In this document: positions 17,377 through 26,460 of the stretch, one piece after another
How positions within the stretch are numbered: position 1 is the stretch's first letter
How the letters are laid out: every line of letters starts with the position of its first letter
Assembly: GCA_027489535.1 (NCBI GenBank)
Contig: JAIXZO010000013.1
Coordinates: forward strand, 1-48,152
Direction of reading: 5' to 3'
Length of the DNA stretch: 48,152 nucleotides
From: Hyphomicrobiales bacterium
Lineage (GTDB): Bacteria > Pseudomonadota > Alphaproteobacteria > Rhizobiales > Beijerinckiaceae
The notes under the pieces: model-generated
Told to the model about the DNA's origin: nothing
Databases searched by the model: none
Seen by the model: only the letters and a program-made list of their open reading frames with translations
Position numbers and translations under genes: made by a program

Positions 17377-19739
17377 CCACCACCGGAATCGGTGCGCCCG
17401 TCAGGCGCAAGGAAGACTTCCGCTTCATTACGGGACAGGGCCGCTACACCGACGACATCGAACGTCCCGGCCAGGCGCATGCCTATTTCCTGCGATCGCC
17501 CCACGCCCACGCCAACATCCGCTCCATCGACGTCTCCGCCGCCCGCGCGATGCCCGGCGTCGTCGGCGTGCTGACCGGCGAGGACCTCGCCAAGGACGGC
17601 GTCGGCGGCTTGATCTGCGGCTGGATGATCCATTCCAAGGACGGCTCGCCGATGAAGGCGGGCGCGCATCCGGCTCTCGCCGTCGGCAAGGTCCGCTATG
17701 TGGGCGACCACGTCGCCGTCGTGATCGCTGAAACGCTGGCTGCCGCGAAGGATGCGGCCGAGGCGATCGTGGTCGATTACGAGACGCTGGCGCCCGTCGT
17801 CGACATGAACGCCGCCGTGAAGCCCGGCGCGCCGGTGATCCACGACGTCGCGAGCGACAACGTCGTTTATGACTGGCATCTCGGCGACAAGGCGGCGACG
17901 GAGGCGGCCTTCGCCAAGGCGAAGCACGTCGCCAAGATCGACCTCGTCAACAACCGCCTCGTCCCGAACCCGATGGAGACGCGCGCGGCCATCGGCGAAT
18001 ACGATGCCGGCACCGAGGGCTACACGCTCTACACCACCAGCCAGAACCCGCATGTGGCGCGGTTAGTCCTCTCCGCCTTCATCGGCATCGCGCCCGAGCA
18101 CAAGCTGCGCGTGATCGCGCCGGACGTGGGCGGCGGCTTCGGCTCGAAGATCTTCATCTATGCCGAGGAAACCGTCTGCGTATGGGCGGCGAAGAAGGTC
18201 GGCCGGCCGGTCAAGTGGACCTCCGACCGTACCGAAGCCTTCCTGTCGGACGCGCACGGCCGCGACCACATCACCCATGCCGAACTGGCGCTCGACGAAC
18301 GCGGCAAGATGCTGGCGATGCGGGTGAAGACGAAGGCCAATCTCGGGGCCTATCTCTCCACCTTCTCGAGCTGCGTGCCGACCTACCTCTACGCGCCGCT
18401 GCTGTCGGGCCAATACGACATTCCGGCGATCTATTGCGAGGTGGAGGGCATCTACACCAACACCGCGCCGGTCGACGCCTATCGCGGAGCCGGTCGCCCG
18501 GAAGCCACCTTCGTGGTGGAGCGCATCGTCGAAGTGGCGGCGCGCGAGCTTGGGCAAGACCCGGCCGCCTTCCGCCGCAAGAACTTCGTGCGCAAGTTCC
18601 CGCATCAGACGCCGGTGATCATGGCCTACGACACGGGCGACTATGCCGCCTCGCTCGACAAGGCGCTGGAGCTGATCGACTACAAGAACATCGGCAAGCG
18701 CAAGCGTGAAAGCGCGCGTGCGGGCAAGCTGCGGGGCATCGGATTCTCGGCCTATATCGAAGCCTGCGGCATCGCGCCTTCGGCGGCGGTGGGCTCGCTC
18801 GGCGCGGGCGTCGGCTTGTGGGAATCGGCCGAGGTGCGGGTGAACCCCGTCGGCACCGTCGAGGTGCTGACCGGTTCGCACAGCCACGGGCAGGGGCACG
18901 AGACGACCTTCGCGCAGCTCGTGTGCGAGCGGCTCGGCATCCCGATCGATCAGGTCGCGATCGTGCACGGCGACACCGACAAGGTGCAGTTCGGCATGGG
19001 CACCTACGGGTCGCGCTCCGGCGCGGTCGGCATGTCGGCGCTGTCGAAGGCGCTCGACAAGGTGATCGCCAAGGCCAAGAAGGTCGCCGCCTATGCGCTC
19101 GAAGCGTCCGACGCGGACATCGAGTTCAAGGACGGGCGCTTCTCCGTGGCGGGCACCGACAAGTCGCTCGCCTTCGGCGAAGTGGCCCTGCAGGCCTATA
19201 TCGCGCACAAGTTCTCGGGGCAGGACCTCGAACCGGGGCTGAAGGAAGGGGCGTTCTACGACCCGACCAACTTTACCTTCCCCTCGGGCGTGCACATCTG
19301 CGAACTCGAGATCGACCCCGATACGGGCGTGACCAAGATCGACCGTTGGGTGGCCGTCGACGATTTCGGCATCGTCATCAACCCGATGATCGTCGAAGGG
19401 CAGGTCCATGGCGGCATCGCGCAGGGCGTCGGACAGGCGTTGCTGGAAGGCGCGCATTACGACGAGACCGGACAGCTCGTGACCGCGAGCTACATGGACT
19501 ACTGCATGCCGCGCGCGGACGATCTTCCGTCCTTCACCGTCGGCGCCACCGTCACGCCATGCCCGTCGAACCCGCTCGGGATCAAGGGCTGCGGAGAGGC
19601 CGGCGCGATCGCCGCGCCGCCCGCCGTCATCAATGCCCTCACCGACGCGCTCGGCCATGAGGACGTCACCATGCCCGCGACACCGCAGGTCGTCTGGCGC
19701 GCCGCCCGCAAGGCCGCGCTCCGGGCGGCGGCCGAGTAA
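17373..19739 (+). CDS. coxL: Molybdenum hydroxylase large subunit (form II CoxL)
   Basis: The molybdopterin-binding catalytic subunit, 788 residues, of normal length. Order: N-terminal Ald_Xan_dh_C domain ([20 protein letters not shown] to about residue 145), then the Mo-cofactor domain with [10 protein letters not shown], the active-site loop AYRGAGR at residues 369-375, the Gln/Gly-rich [15 protein letters not shown], and the catalytic glutamate Glu742 in GCGEAG. True CO dehydrogenase (form I) has AYxCSFR with the copper-ligand cysteine; this protein lacks that cysteine and carries the form II motif. Form II enzymes act on unknown or varied substrates. CO oxidation by this protein is therefore doubtful. 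The gene starts with ATG after GAGGAAACCCC. Confidence 0.95.
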   Translation: MTTTGIGAPVRRKEDFRFITGQGRYTDDIERPGQAHAYFLRSPHAHANIRSIDVSAARAMPGVVGVLTGEDLAKDGVGGLICGWMIHSKDGSPMKAGAHPALAVGKVRYVGDHVAVVIAETLAAAKDAAEAIVVDYETLAPVVDMNAAVKPGAPVIHDVASDNVVYDWHLGDKAATEAAFAKAKHVAKIDLVNNRLVPNPMETRAAIGEYDAGTEGYTLYTTSQNPHVARLVLSAFIGIAPEHKLRVIAPDVGGGFGSKIFIYAEETVCVWAAKKVGRPVKWTSDRTEAFLSDAHGRDHITHAELALDERGKMLAMRVKTKANLGAYLSTFSSCVPTYLYAPLLSGQYDIPAIYCEVEGIYTNTAPVDAYRGAGRPEATFVVERIVEVAARELGQDPAAFRRKNFVRKFPHQTPVIMAYDTGDYAASLDKALELIDYKNIGKRKRESARAGKLRGIGFSAYIEACGIAPSAAVGSLGAGVGLWESAEVRVNPVGTVEVLTGSHSHGQGHETTFAQLVCERLGIPIDQVAIVHGDTDKVQFGMGTYGSRSGAVGMSALSKALDKVIAKAKKVAAYALEASDADIEFKDGRFSVAGTDKSLAFGEVALQAYIAHKFSGQDLEPGLKEGAFYDPTNFTFPSGVHICELEIDPDTGVTKIDRWVAVDDFGIVINPMIVEGQVHGGIAQGVGQALLEGAHYDETGQLVTASYMDYCMPRADDLPSFTVGATVTPCPSNPLGIKGCGEAGAIAAPPAVINALTDALGHEDVTMPATPQVVWRAARKAALRAAAE

Positions 19740-19756
19740 TTCAGGAGAAAGAAGCC

Positions 19757-20560
19757 ATGTACGCTTTCACCTATCAGCGCCCGAAAACGGTGCGACAGGC
19801 TGCGGGTTTGATCGCCAAGAACGTCGACGCGAAGCTGCTCGCCGGCGGGCAGACCTTGCTGCCCACGATGAAGCAGCGCCTCGCCTCGCCGCCGGCGGTG
19901 ATCGACCTCGCCAAGATCGAGGGTCTTGCGGGCATCGAGCGCAAGGGCCGCACGGTGGTCATCGGCGCGATGACCAAGCATGCCGACGTGGGCACCTCCG
20001 CCATCGTGCGCGAGGCGATCCCCGCGCTGGCGGCGCTGGCCGAGAACATCGGCGATCCGGCGGTGCGCAACCGCGGCACCATCGGCGGATCGGTCGCCAA
20101 CAACGATCCGTCGGCGGATTATCCGGCGGCCTGCCTCGCTTTGGGGGCGACTATCGTCACCAACAAGCGCAAGATCGCGGCGGACGACTTCTTCCAGGGC
20201 ATGTTCACCACGGCTCTGGAAGAGGGCGAGATCATCGTCAAGATCGCTTTCCCGCTGCCCTCGAAGGCCGCTTACGCCAAGTTCCCGAACCCGGCTTCGC
20301 GCTATGCGATGGTCGGCGTCTTCGCCGCCAAGCGCGGCTCGGAGGTGCGGCTGGCGGTGACGGGCGCAAGCTCCGACGGCGTGTTCCGCTGGACGGCGGG
20401 CGAGGAGGCGCTGCGCGGCCGCTTCAGCCCGAAGTCGCTGGAAGGGCTGTCGGTCCCCGCGGACGGCATGATCTCCGACATCCACGGCTCGGCCGACTAT
20501 CGCGCCCATCTCGTGGGCGTCATGGCCAAGCGGGCCGTCACGACCGCGATCGGCAAATAA
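19757..20560 (+). CDS. coxM: Molybdenum hydroxylase medium subunit, FAD-binding (CoxM)
   Basis: The flavin subunit that passes electrons from the iron-sulfur clusters to a quinone or other acceptor; 267 residues, slightly shorter than most CoxM (about 285). The PCMH-type FAD domain has AGGQTLLPTMKQRLASP and the double-glycine motif GDPAVRNRGTIGGSVANNDP, followed by DYPAACLALGA. The C-terminal CO_deh_flav_C domain starts near SRYAMVGVFAA. AGGAGA precedes the ATG, 17 bases after the coxL stop. It is placed after coxL rather than before coxS. Confidence 0.95.
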   Translation: MYAFTYQRPKTVRQAAGLIAKNVDAKLLAGGQTLLPTMKQRLASPPAVIDLAKIEGLAGIERKGRTVVIGAMTKHADVGTSAIVREAIPALAALAENIGDPAVRNRGTIGGSVANNDPSADYPAACLALGATIVTNKRKIAADDFFQGMFTTALEEGEIIVKIAFPLPSKAAYAKFPNPASRYAMVGVFAAKRGSEVRLAVTGASSDGVFRWTAGEEALRGRFSPKSLEGLSVPADGMISDIHGSADYRAHLVGVMAKRAVTTAIGK

Positions 20561-20577
20561 ACGTTGGATCTTCATCG

Positions 20578-20609
20578 GCGTCCCGGGTGCGTCCGCGTGC
20601 CCGGGACGC
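20578..20609 (+). terminator. Terminator-like hairpin between coxM and coxD
   Basis: A perfect 10-bp stem (20578-20587 with 20600-20609) with a 12-base loop is followed by TGCGTTTTCC. It could partly end transcription after the structural genes, lowering expression of the maturation genes behind it. Confidence 0.55.
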
Positions 20610-20638
20610 TGCGTTTTCCGGAACCGCGTAGGCCGCCC

Positions 20639-21535
<897 letters not shown>

Positions 21536-21580
21536 ACGCCGCCCGCCGCACCGACCTTCGACCATAAGGACATCGCCGCC

Positions 21581-21949
21581 ATGACCGACAAAAGCGCCGT
21601 CGAGGCCGTCGTGAAGACCTATCTGGACGGGCTCTATGAAGGCGATGCCGACAAGCTCGCTTCGGCCTTCCTGCCCACCAGCGCGCTGACCTCGGAAGAC
21701 GGCGGGGCGACCAAGATCGTGCCGCGCGACGTCTGGCTCGACGCCGTCCGCAACCGCCCTTCGCCTCAGTCGCAGAATCTTTCGCGTCACGACGAAATCC
21801 TGCAGATCGACTTCGCAGGCCCGACGACCGCCTTCGTGAAGCTGAAATGCGCCATCCCGCCGCGCTTCTTCACCGACTATCTCAGCCTGTTGAAGGTGGA
21901 CGGGCAGTGGCGCGTCGCGCAGAAGATTTTTGCGGTCGAGGTGCGCTGA
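21581..21949 (+). CDS. NTF2-like (lumazine-binding-like) protein inside the cox cluster
   Basis: A 122-residue protein of the cone-shaped NTF2/SnoaL-like fold, closest in pattern to the putative lumazine-binding group. It has an N-terminal helix with VVKTYLDGLYEGDADKLASA, FLPTSALTSEDGG, then beta strands with AFVKLKCAIPP and a C-terminal FTDYLSLLKVDGQWRVAQKIF. The last segment, ending in an LL-x6-W-x6-F pattern, is typical of the family. There is no signal peptide. The gene lies between coxD and coxE in the same orientation with a good AAGGACAT site, so it is part of the cluster. A role in pterin or product binding is possible from the family name, but nothing in the residues proves it. Confidence 0.8.
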   Translation: MTDKSAVEAVVKTYLDGLYEGDADKLASAFLPTSALTSEDGGATKIVPRDVWLDAVRNRPSPQSQNLSRHDEILQIDFAGPTTAFVKLKCAIPPRFFTDYLSLLKVDGQWRVAQKIFAVEVR

Positions 21950-21967
21950 ATGGCGTTCATTCCCCGC

Positions 21968-22052
21968 CATTGCGAGGAGTGCGGCGACGCCGCAATCCGA
22001 ATGGTTGCAATGGAGCGCGCGGCCACTGGATTGCTTCGCTCCGCTCGCAATG
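21968..22052. repeat. Palindromic intergenic repeat of rhizobial type
   Basis: Two long arms face each other: CATTGCGAG...GCAATCC (21968-21998) and GGATTGCTTCGCTCCGCTCGCAATG (22028-22052). The outer CATTGCGAG/CTCGCAATG and inner GCAATCC/GGATTGC match; the middle differs. Copies of this GGATTGCTTCGC type are, from memory, common between genes in Bradyrhizobium and relatives. Only one copy was seen in the window. It separates the NTF2-like gene from coxE. Confidence 0.65.
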
Positions 22053-22074
22053 ACGGACGGACGGCGGCGGGCCG

Positions 22075-23283
22075 ATGACGGAACCCGGCCGCCTGCCCGA
22101 AAACATCGCTTATTTCGCCCGCGCGCTCCGCGATGCCGGCCTGCCCGTGGGGCCGGGTTCGGTGCTGGATGCGCTTGCGGCGGTGGAGGCGGCGCGGGTG
22201 GGCGACAAGGCGGATTTTTATTGGACGCTGCATGCCGTGTTCGTGAAGAAGCACGAGCATTCCGAGATTTTCGATCAGGCGTTCCGCGTGTTCTGGCGGC
22301 GACGCGCCTTCATGGACAAGCTGATCGCGACGCTCTCGCCGAAATCGCCGGCGGCCGACCCGCAGCAGAAAAAGCCCGATGCGGGCGCGTTGCGCGTCGC
22401 TCAGGCCCTGCTCAAGACCGGCAAGGAGCCCGAGCCTCCGAAGGAGGAGCAGACCGAAATCTCCGCCCGGCTGACCGTATCCGACCGCGAAATTCTGCGC
22501 GGCAAGGACTTTGCCCAGATGACGGCCGACGAGATCGCCGCCGCGCGTCGCCTGATCGACCGCATGTCGCTGCCCGACGACACGATCCCGACGCGGCGCT
22601 TCACGGCGTCGCATGTCGGCAGCCGCATCGACCCGCGCCGCACCTTCCGCCGCTCGCTGCGCGGCGGGGGCGGGGCCATCGATCTGGCGTTCCGCGAACC
22701 CGCGCAAAAGCACCCGCCCATCGTCGCGCTCTGCGACATTTCGGGGTCGATGGCGGAATATACGCGGCTGTTCCTGCACTTCCTGCACGCGCTGACGGAC
22801 TCGCGCCGGCGGGTGCATACGTTCCTGTTCGGGACGCGGCTGAACAACGTCACCCGCGCGCTCAAGAGCCGCGACCCCGACGAGGCCTTGGCGCGCTGCT
22901 CGGCGCAGGTGCAGGACTGGTCCGGCGGCACGCGCATTTCCACCTGCCTGCACGACTTCAACCGCAACTGGTCGCGGCGCGTGCTGGGGCAGGGCGCGAT
23001 CGTGCTGATGTTCACCGACGGGTTGGAGCGCGACGCGGCCGACGATCTGCCGCGCGAGATGGACCGGCTGCACCGCTCCTGCCGCCGTCTCGTCTGGCTC
23101 AATCCGCTGCTGCGCTTCGACGGTTTCGAGGCCCGCGCGACCGGAATCCGCGCGATGCTGCCGCATGTGGACGAATTCCGCCCCATTCATAACCTTTCGT
23201 CGATGGAGGTTCTCGTTCGGGCGCTGTCCGAAGAGAGATCCCCCGCGACCGATCCGCGCCGGTGGCTGCGGCGCGCGGCGTGA
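22075..23283 (+). CDS. coxE: CoxE, VWA-domain maturation protein
   Basis: CoxE is the von Willebrand factor A partner of the CoxD ATPase, as in other MoxR-VWA pairs. The 402-residue protein has an N-terminal helical region (ENIAYFARALRDAGLPVGPG, FYWTLHAVFVKKHEHSEIFDQAF), a charged linker, and a VWA domain near residues 215-380. The MIDAS motif is DISGS (Asp221, Ser223, Ser225), followed later by TRISTCLHDFN and MFTDGLERD, which complete the metal site. The start ATG has only a weak upstream GGCGGG; no better start was found because the conserved region begins soon after. It lies directly behind a palindromic repeat. Confidence 0.92.
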   Translation: MTEPGRLPENIAYFARALRDAGLPVGPGSVLDALAAVEAARVGDKADFYWTLHAVFVKKHEHSEIFDQAFRVFWRRRAFMDKLIATLSPKSPAADPQQKKPDAGALRVAQALLKTGKEPEPPKEEQTEISARLTVSDREILRGKDFAQMTADEIAAARRLIDRMSLPDDTIPTRRFTASHVGSRIDPRRTFRRSLRGGGGAIDLAFREPAQKHPPIVALCDISGSMAEYTRLFLHFLHALTDSRRRVHTFLFGTRLNNVTRALKSRDPDEALARCSAQVQDWSGGTRISTCLHDFNRNWSRRVLGQGAIVLMFTDGLERDAADDLPREMDRLHRSCRRLVWLNPLLRFDGFEARATGIRAMLPHVDEFRPIHNLSSMEVLVRALSEERSPATDPRRWLRRAA

Positions 23284-23323
23284 TATGCTGCCCCGAGAAG
23301 AAGACGAACCCGAGAGGTCGCCC

Positions 23324-23647
23324 ATGCTCAGCACCGACGAAGACATCCTCAACAGCGCCGAAGCGTGGCGTCGCGCCGGCAAGGGCGTGGCGGTGGCGAC
23401 GGTGGTCGACACCTGGGGCTCGGCCCCGCGCCCGGTCGGAAGCCGCCTCGTCATCGACGACGAGGGCCATTTTCTGGGCTCCGTCTCCGGCGGCTGCGTC
23501 GAGGGCGCGGTGGTGACGGAGGCGCTCGACGTGATCGAGAGCGGCGCGCCGAAACTGTTGGAATTCGGCGTCGCCGACGAGACCGCTTGGCGGGTCGGGC
23601 TGTCCTGCGGCGGCCGCATCGCCGTCTATGTCGAGAAGGTGGACTGA
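23324..23647 (+). CDS. coxF: XdhC/CoxF-type cofactor insertion protein, N-terminal (CoxI) domain
   Basis: A 107-residue protein matching only the XdhC_CoxI domain. The motifs are VATVVDTWGSAPRPVGSRLV, where the conserved cysteine-free GSAPRPVGS loop is typical, and FLGSVSGGCVEGAVV with the SGGCVE cysteine. XdhC binds the molybdenum cofactor, protects it for sulfuration and hands it to the apo-enzyme. GAGAGG 7 bases ahead selects the ATG at 23324 over one 39 bases upstream. The C-terminal Rossmann domain is a separate gene starting in the TGATG overlap. Separate CoxI and XdhC_C genes are common in alphaproteobacteria, so this is probably not a frameshift. Confidence 0.9.
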   Translation: MLSTDEDILNSAEAWRRAGKGVAVATVVDTWGSAPRPVGSRLVIDDEGHFLGSVSGGCVEGAVVTEALDVIESGAPKLLEFGVADETAWRVGLSCGGRIAVYVEKVD

Positions 23648-24354
23648 TGCGCCTCGCACTTCTGGCCGAACTGAATGCCGAACGCGCCGCGCGCCGCGCC
23701 GCCGTCGTCGTCACCGACACGGCCACGGGCGATCAGCGCCTCGTGAAGGAAGCCGACGTCGCCGCCGATCCGCTGGCCGATCTGCTCGGGGCCGCGCTGC
23801 GCTCGGGCAAGAGCGGCACGGTCGATACGCCCGACGGCCCGCGGTTTCTCGCCGTGCAGACGCCGCCCTTGCGCGTGCTCTGCCTCGGCGCGGTCCATAT
23901 CTCGCAGGCCTTGGCGCCCATCGCGCGCGTGCTCGGGCATGACGTGATCGTGCTCGACCCGCGCACGGCCTTCGCGACGCCCGACCGTTTCCCCGACGTG
24001 CCGGTGCTCGCCGAATGGCCGGACGACGCGCTGCCGCGCTTGGGCGTGGATCGCTACACCGCGTTCGTCGCGTTGACGCATGACCCGAAAATCGACGATC
24101 CGGGGCTGATCCATGCGCTGAAATCCGAGTGCTTCTATGTCGGCGCGCTCGGCTCGCGGAAGACGCATGCGCGCCGCGTCGAACGCTTGCAGGCGGCCGG
24201 TTTCTCGGACGCCGACATCGCCCGAATCCGCGCGCCCATCGGGCTTCCCATCGGTGCGGTCAGTCCGGCCGAGATCGCGCTGTCGATCATGGGTGAAATC
24301 ACGGCCGCGCTGCGGTTGAGCCCCGAAAAGCGGCAAGCCGCGGCGGCGGCATGA
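23647..24354 (+). CDS. XdhC Rossmann-domain protein (cofactor sulfuration/insertion)
   Basis: 235 residues. The first 70 hold a remnant of the CoxI-type beta fold, with VVVTDTATGDQRLVKEADV. The rest is the XdhC_C Rossmann domain: LCLGAVHISQALAPIARVLGH, VIVLDPRTAFATPDRF, AFVALTHDPKIDDPGL, FYVGALGSRKTHARRVERL and PIGLPIGAVSPAEIALSIM, all close to the family consensus. It would form a pair with the preceding CoxI-domain protein. The ATG overlaps the upstream stop by one base, and its own TGA overlaps the following gene (ATGA). Confidence 0.92.
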   Translation: MRLALLAELNAERAARRAAVVVTDTATGDQRLVKEADVAADPLADLLGAALRSGKSGTVDTPDGPRFLAVQTPPLRVLCLGAVHISQALAPIARVLGHDVIVLDPRTAFATPDRFPDVPVLAEWPDDALPRLGVDRYTAFVALTHDPKIDDPGLIHALKSECFYVGALGSRKTHARRVERLQAAGFSDADIARIRAPIGLPIGAVSPAEIALSIMGEITAALRLSPEKRQAAAAA

Positions 24355-25358
24355 AGTTCGGATCGATCCCGGTCGCCGAGGCCGAGGGCGCCATCGCCGC
24401 ACACACCGTGCGCTCGGCCGACGTGACCATCAAAAAGGGCACGCGGCTGACGGCGCAGGACGTGTCCCGGCTCGTCGGGGCGGGCGTCTCGGAGATCGTG
24501 GCGGCGCAACTCTCGCCCGCCGACGTACACGAGGACGAAGCGGCCGCGCGGCTGGCGGCGGTCGCGGCGGGGGAGGGCGTCCGCGTCGACCGCGCGTTTA
24601 CGGGCCGCTGCAATCTCTTCGCCGAACATGCCGGCGTGCTGGTCGCGGATGCGGATGCGGTGGACCGGTTCAATGCGGTCGACGAGGCCGTGACGCTCGC
24701 GACCTTGCCGGCATGGAAGGTGGTGGAGCCCGGCGAGATGATCGGCACCGTCAAGATCATTCCGTTCGCGGTTCCCGAAGACGTCGTCCGCACGGCGGGA
24801 GCGACGTTGAAGACGCCTGCGCTCCGCGTGGCCGCCTTTGTGCCGATGCGGGTGGCGGTGATCTCGACGCTGCTGCCCGGCCTGAAGCCGAGCGTCGTGA
24901 AGAAGACCGTGGCCGTGTTGGGCGAACGTTTGGCGCCGGCGGGCGCGACCGTCGTCCACGAAAGCGCTGTGCCGCATGACGCGGAGGCTTTGCGCGGCGC
25001 GATCGAGGAGGCGGTGAAGATCGCCGATCTCGTCGTGGTGTTCGGCGCATCCGCCATCACCGACCGTCGCGACGTGATCCCCGCCGCCGTCGAGGCTGCA
25101 GGCGGGCGCATCGAACATTTCGGCATGCCGGTCGATCCCGGCAATCTGCTGCTGGTGGGCAGCGTGGGAGGCAAGCACGTCCTCGGCGCGCCGGGATGCG
25201 CGCGCAGTCCCAAGGAAAACGGCTTCGATTGGGTGTTGCAACGGCTCTTGGCGGGCGTGCCCGTCACGCGTGCGGACATCACGCGCATGGGCGTCGGCGG
25301 ATTGCTGATGGAAATCGTCCAGCGCGGCCAGTTGCGCGATCCGGCCGAGGATCACTGA
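24351..25358 (+). CDS. Molybdopterin-binding protein (MoeA/MogA-like, MoCF fold)
   Basis: 335 residues. The N-terminal half resembles MoeA (FGSIPVAEAEGAIAAHTVRS, then KKGTRLTAQDVSRL). Residues about 160-330 hold the MoCF_biosynth fold with VAVISTLLPGLKPSVVKKTV, VVVFGASAITDRRDVIPAAV, GMPVDPGNLLLVGSVGGKHVLG, and APGCARSPKENGFDWVLQRL. The last is the typical glycine-cysteine loop of the group that is fused to a nucleotidyltransferase in many rhizobia. It likely binds molybdopterin while the MocA-like partner adds a nucleotide. Overlaps of 4 bases upstream and 1 base downstream show tight coupling. It is not the housekeeping MoeA, which is encoded at the right end of the window. Confidence 0.87.
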   Translation: MKFGSIPVAEAEGAIAAHTVRSADVTIKKGTRLTAQDVSRLVGAGVSEIVAAQLSPADVHEDEAAARLAAVAAGEGVRVDRAFTGRCNLFAEHAGVLVADADAVDRFNAVDEAVTLATLPAWKVVEPGEMIGTVKIIPFAVPEDVVRTAGATLKTPALRVAAFVPMRVAVISTLLPGLKPSVVKKTVAVLGERLAPAGATVVHESAVPHDAEALRGAIEEAVKIADLVVVFGASAITDRRDVIPAAVEAAGGRIEHFGMPVDPGNLLLVGSVGGKHVLGAPGCARSPKENGFDWVLQRLLAGVPVTRADITRMGVGGLLMEIVQRGQLRDPAEDH

Positions 25359-25966
25359 TGCGCTGCGCCGCCGTCGTGCTCGCCGCCGGTCGCTCCACGC
25401 GCATGGGGTCGGCGAACAAATTGCTTGAAGTGTTGCGCGGGAAGCCTCTGGTCGAGCACGTCGTTTCGGCCGCGACGAAGAGCGCGGCGAAGCCGGTGAT
25501 CGTCGTCGGCGGCCATCAGGCCGAGGCCGTTCGCGCCGCCGTCGGGGCTTACGGGCCGACCGTGGTCTTCAACCCCGATTTCGCCGATGGCCTGTCGACG
25601 TCGTTGCGCGCCGGCATCGCGGCTTTGCCGGTCGACGCGGACGCCGCCGTCGTTCTGCTCGGCGACATGCCTGACGTATCGGCCGCCCTGATCGACCGGC
25701 TCGTGGCCGCTCTCGACGCGCGGCCTGACGCGCTCGCCGCCGTGCCGGCCTTCGCCGGCGCGTGGGGCAATCCGGTCGTGCTCGCGCGCGCCGCATTCGG
25801 CGACATCGAAACGCTTTCCGGAGATGCGGGCGCGCGCAAATTGTTGGAAGGCCGTGCCGACCGCGTGGTCGTCGTGCCGGTCGACGATGCCGCCGTGGCG
25901 CTCGATCTCGACACGCCGGAGGCGCTTGCGGCCGCGCGGGCGCGCTCGCCGGGTGCGTCCTCTTAG
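25358..25966 (+). CDS. mocA: Molybdenum cofactor nucleotidyltransferase (MocA-like)
   Basis: 202-residue NTP transferase. The nucleotide-binding loop is VVLAAGRSTRMGSANKLLEV, followed by VEHVVSAATKSAAKPVIVVGG, FNPDFADGLSTSLRAGI, the metal-binding LLGDMPDVSAALIDRL, and GAWGNPVVLARAAF. This is the MocA/CoxC-type pattern, which makes molybdopterin cytosine dinucleotide from CTP. That dinucleotide form is the one used by CO dehydrogenase-like enzymes, in agreement with the cox context. MobA (GTP) cannot be excluded by eye. It begins in a TGATG overlap with the preceding molybdopterin-binding gene and is the last gene of the cluster. Confidence 0.88.
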   Translation: MRCAAVVLAAGRSTRMGSANKLLEVLRGKPLVEHVVSAATKSAAKPVIVVGGHQAEAVRAAVGAYGPTVVFNPDFADGLSTSLRAGIAALPVDADAAVVLLGDMPDVSAALIDRLVAALDARPDALAAVPAFAGAWGNPVVLARAAFGDIETLSGDAGARKLLEGRADRVVVVPVDDAAVALDLDTPEALAAARARSPGASS

Positions 25967-26061
25967 CAAAGCCGAGGGGAAAGGCCGCGCCACCCCTCCC
26001 CATCGGGGGCACGGGCCGCTATAACCCCGCTTCGCTTCACACGCTTCCGAAAGGTCGTCCC

Positions 26062-26358
26062 ATGAGTGGCACCCGCCGTTCCAGCGCCGATCTCGATCCG
26101 CGCCGCCGCAAGATCATGTTCCGCTCCTGGCATCGCGGCATGCGCGAGATGGACCTGATCATGGGTCATTTCGTCGACGAGCACATTTCCGACCTCAGCG
26201 ACGACGAACTCGACGATTTCGAATTGCTGATCGAGGTGCCCGACCGCGACCTCTTCTCGTGGCTGGTGAGCGGCGTCGACGTCCCGAGCAATTACGACAC
26301 CCCGGTGTTCCGTCGCCTGCAGGTCTTCCACACCCATATGAAGCCGCTGCACGCCTGA
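26062..26358 (+). CDS. sdhE: FAD assembly factor SdhE
   Basis: SdhE helps attach FAD covalently to succinate dehydrogenase. The 98-residue protein carries the hallmark RGMREMD (RGxxE motif), preceded by KIMFRSWH and followed by FVDEHISDLSDDELDDFELLIEVPDRDLFSWL. The family is about 90 residues long, so the start ATG with GAAAGG upstream is suitable. It lies directly before mfd, a common neighbourhood in alphaproteobacteria, where recG often precedes it. Here the cox cluster occupies that place. Confidence 0.95.
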   Translation: MSGTRRSSADLDPRRRKIMFRSWHRGMREMDLIMGHFVDEHISDLSDDELDDFELLIEVPDRDLFSWLVSGVDVPSNYDTPVFRRLQVFHTHMKPLHA

Positions 26359-26394
26359 TCCCGCGGAACCCTTCTCCGATGCCGGCCGTCTAGT

Positions 26395-26440
26395 GCGGAC
26401 GGTCCGTCCGCCCGTCTACGAACGACCCCGCAGGGGGTCG
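26395..26440 (+). other. Two consecutive hairpins between sdhE and mfd
   Basis: The first is an 8-bp inverted repeat with a one-base centre (26395-26402 with 26404-26411). The second is a 7-bp stem (26423-26429 with 26434-26440) with a GCAG loop. No T-run follows either. The first could be a protein-binding palindrome; the second lies 20 bases before the mfd start and may shape its leader. Confidence 0.4.
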
Positions 26441-26460
26441 CACGAGGTCTTCGTCTCTCC

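Noticed and set aside
17373-19739. Annotation of the cluster as a true aerobic CO dehydrogenase
   Set aside because: CoxL has AYRGAGR and lacks the copper-ligand cysteine of the form I AYxCSFR loop; CO oxidation cannot be claimed from the remaining similarity.
23324-24354. Frameshifted xdhC (two halves as one broken gene)
   Set aside because: Both halves have proper starts, the overlap is a clean TGATG, and separate CoxI and XdhC_C genes are common in alphaproteobacteria.
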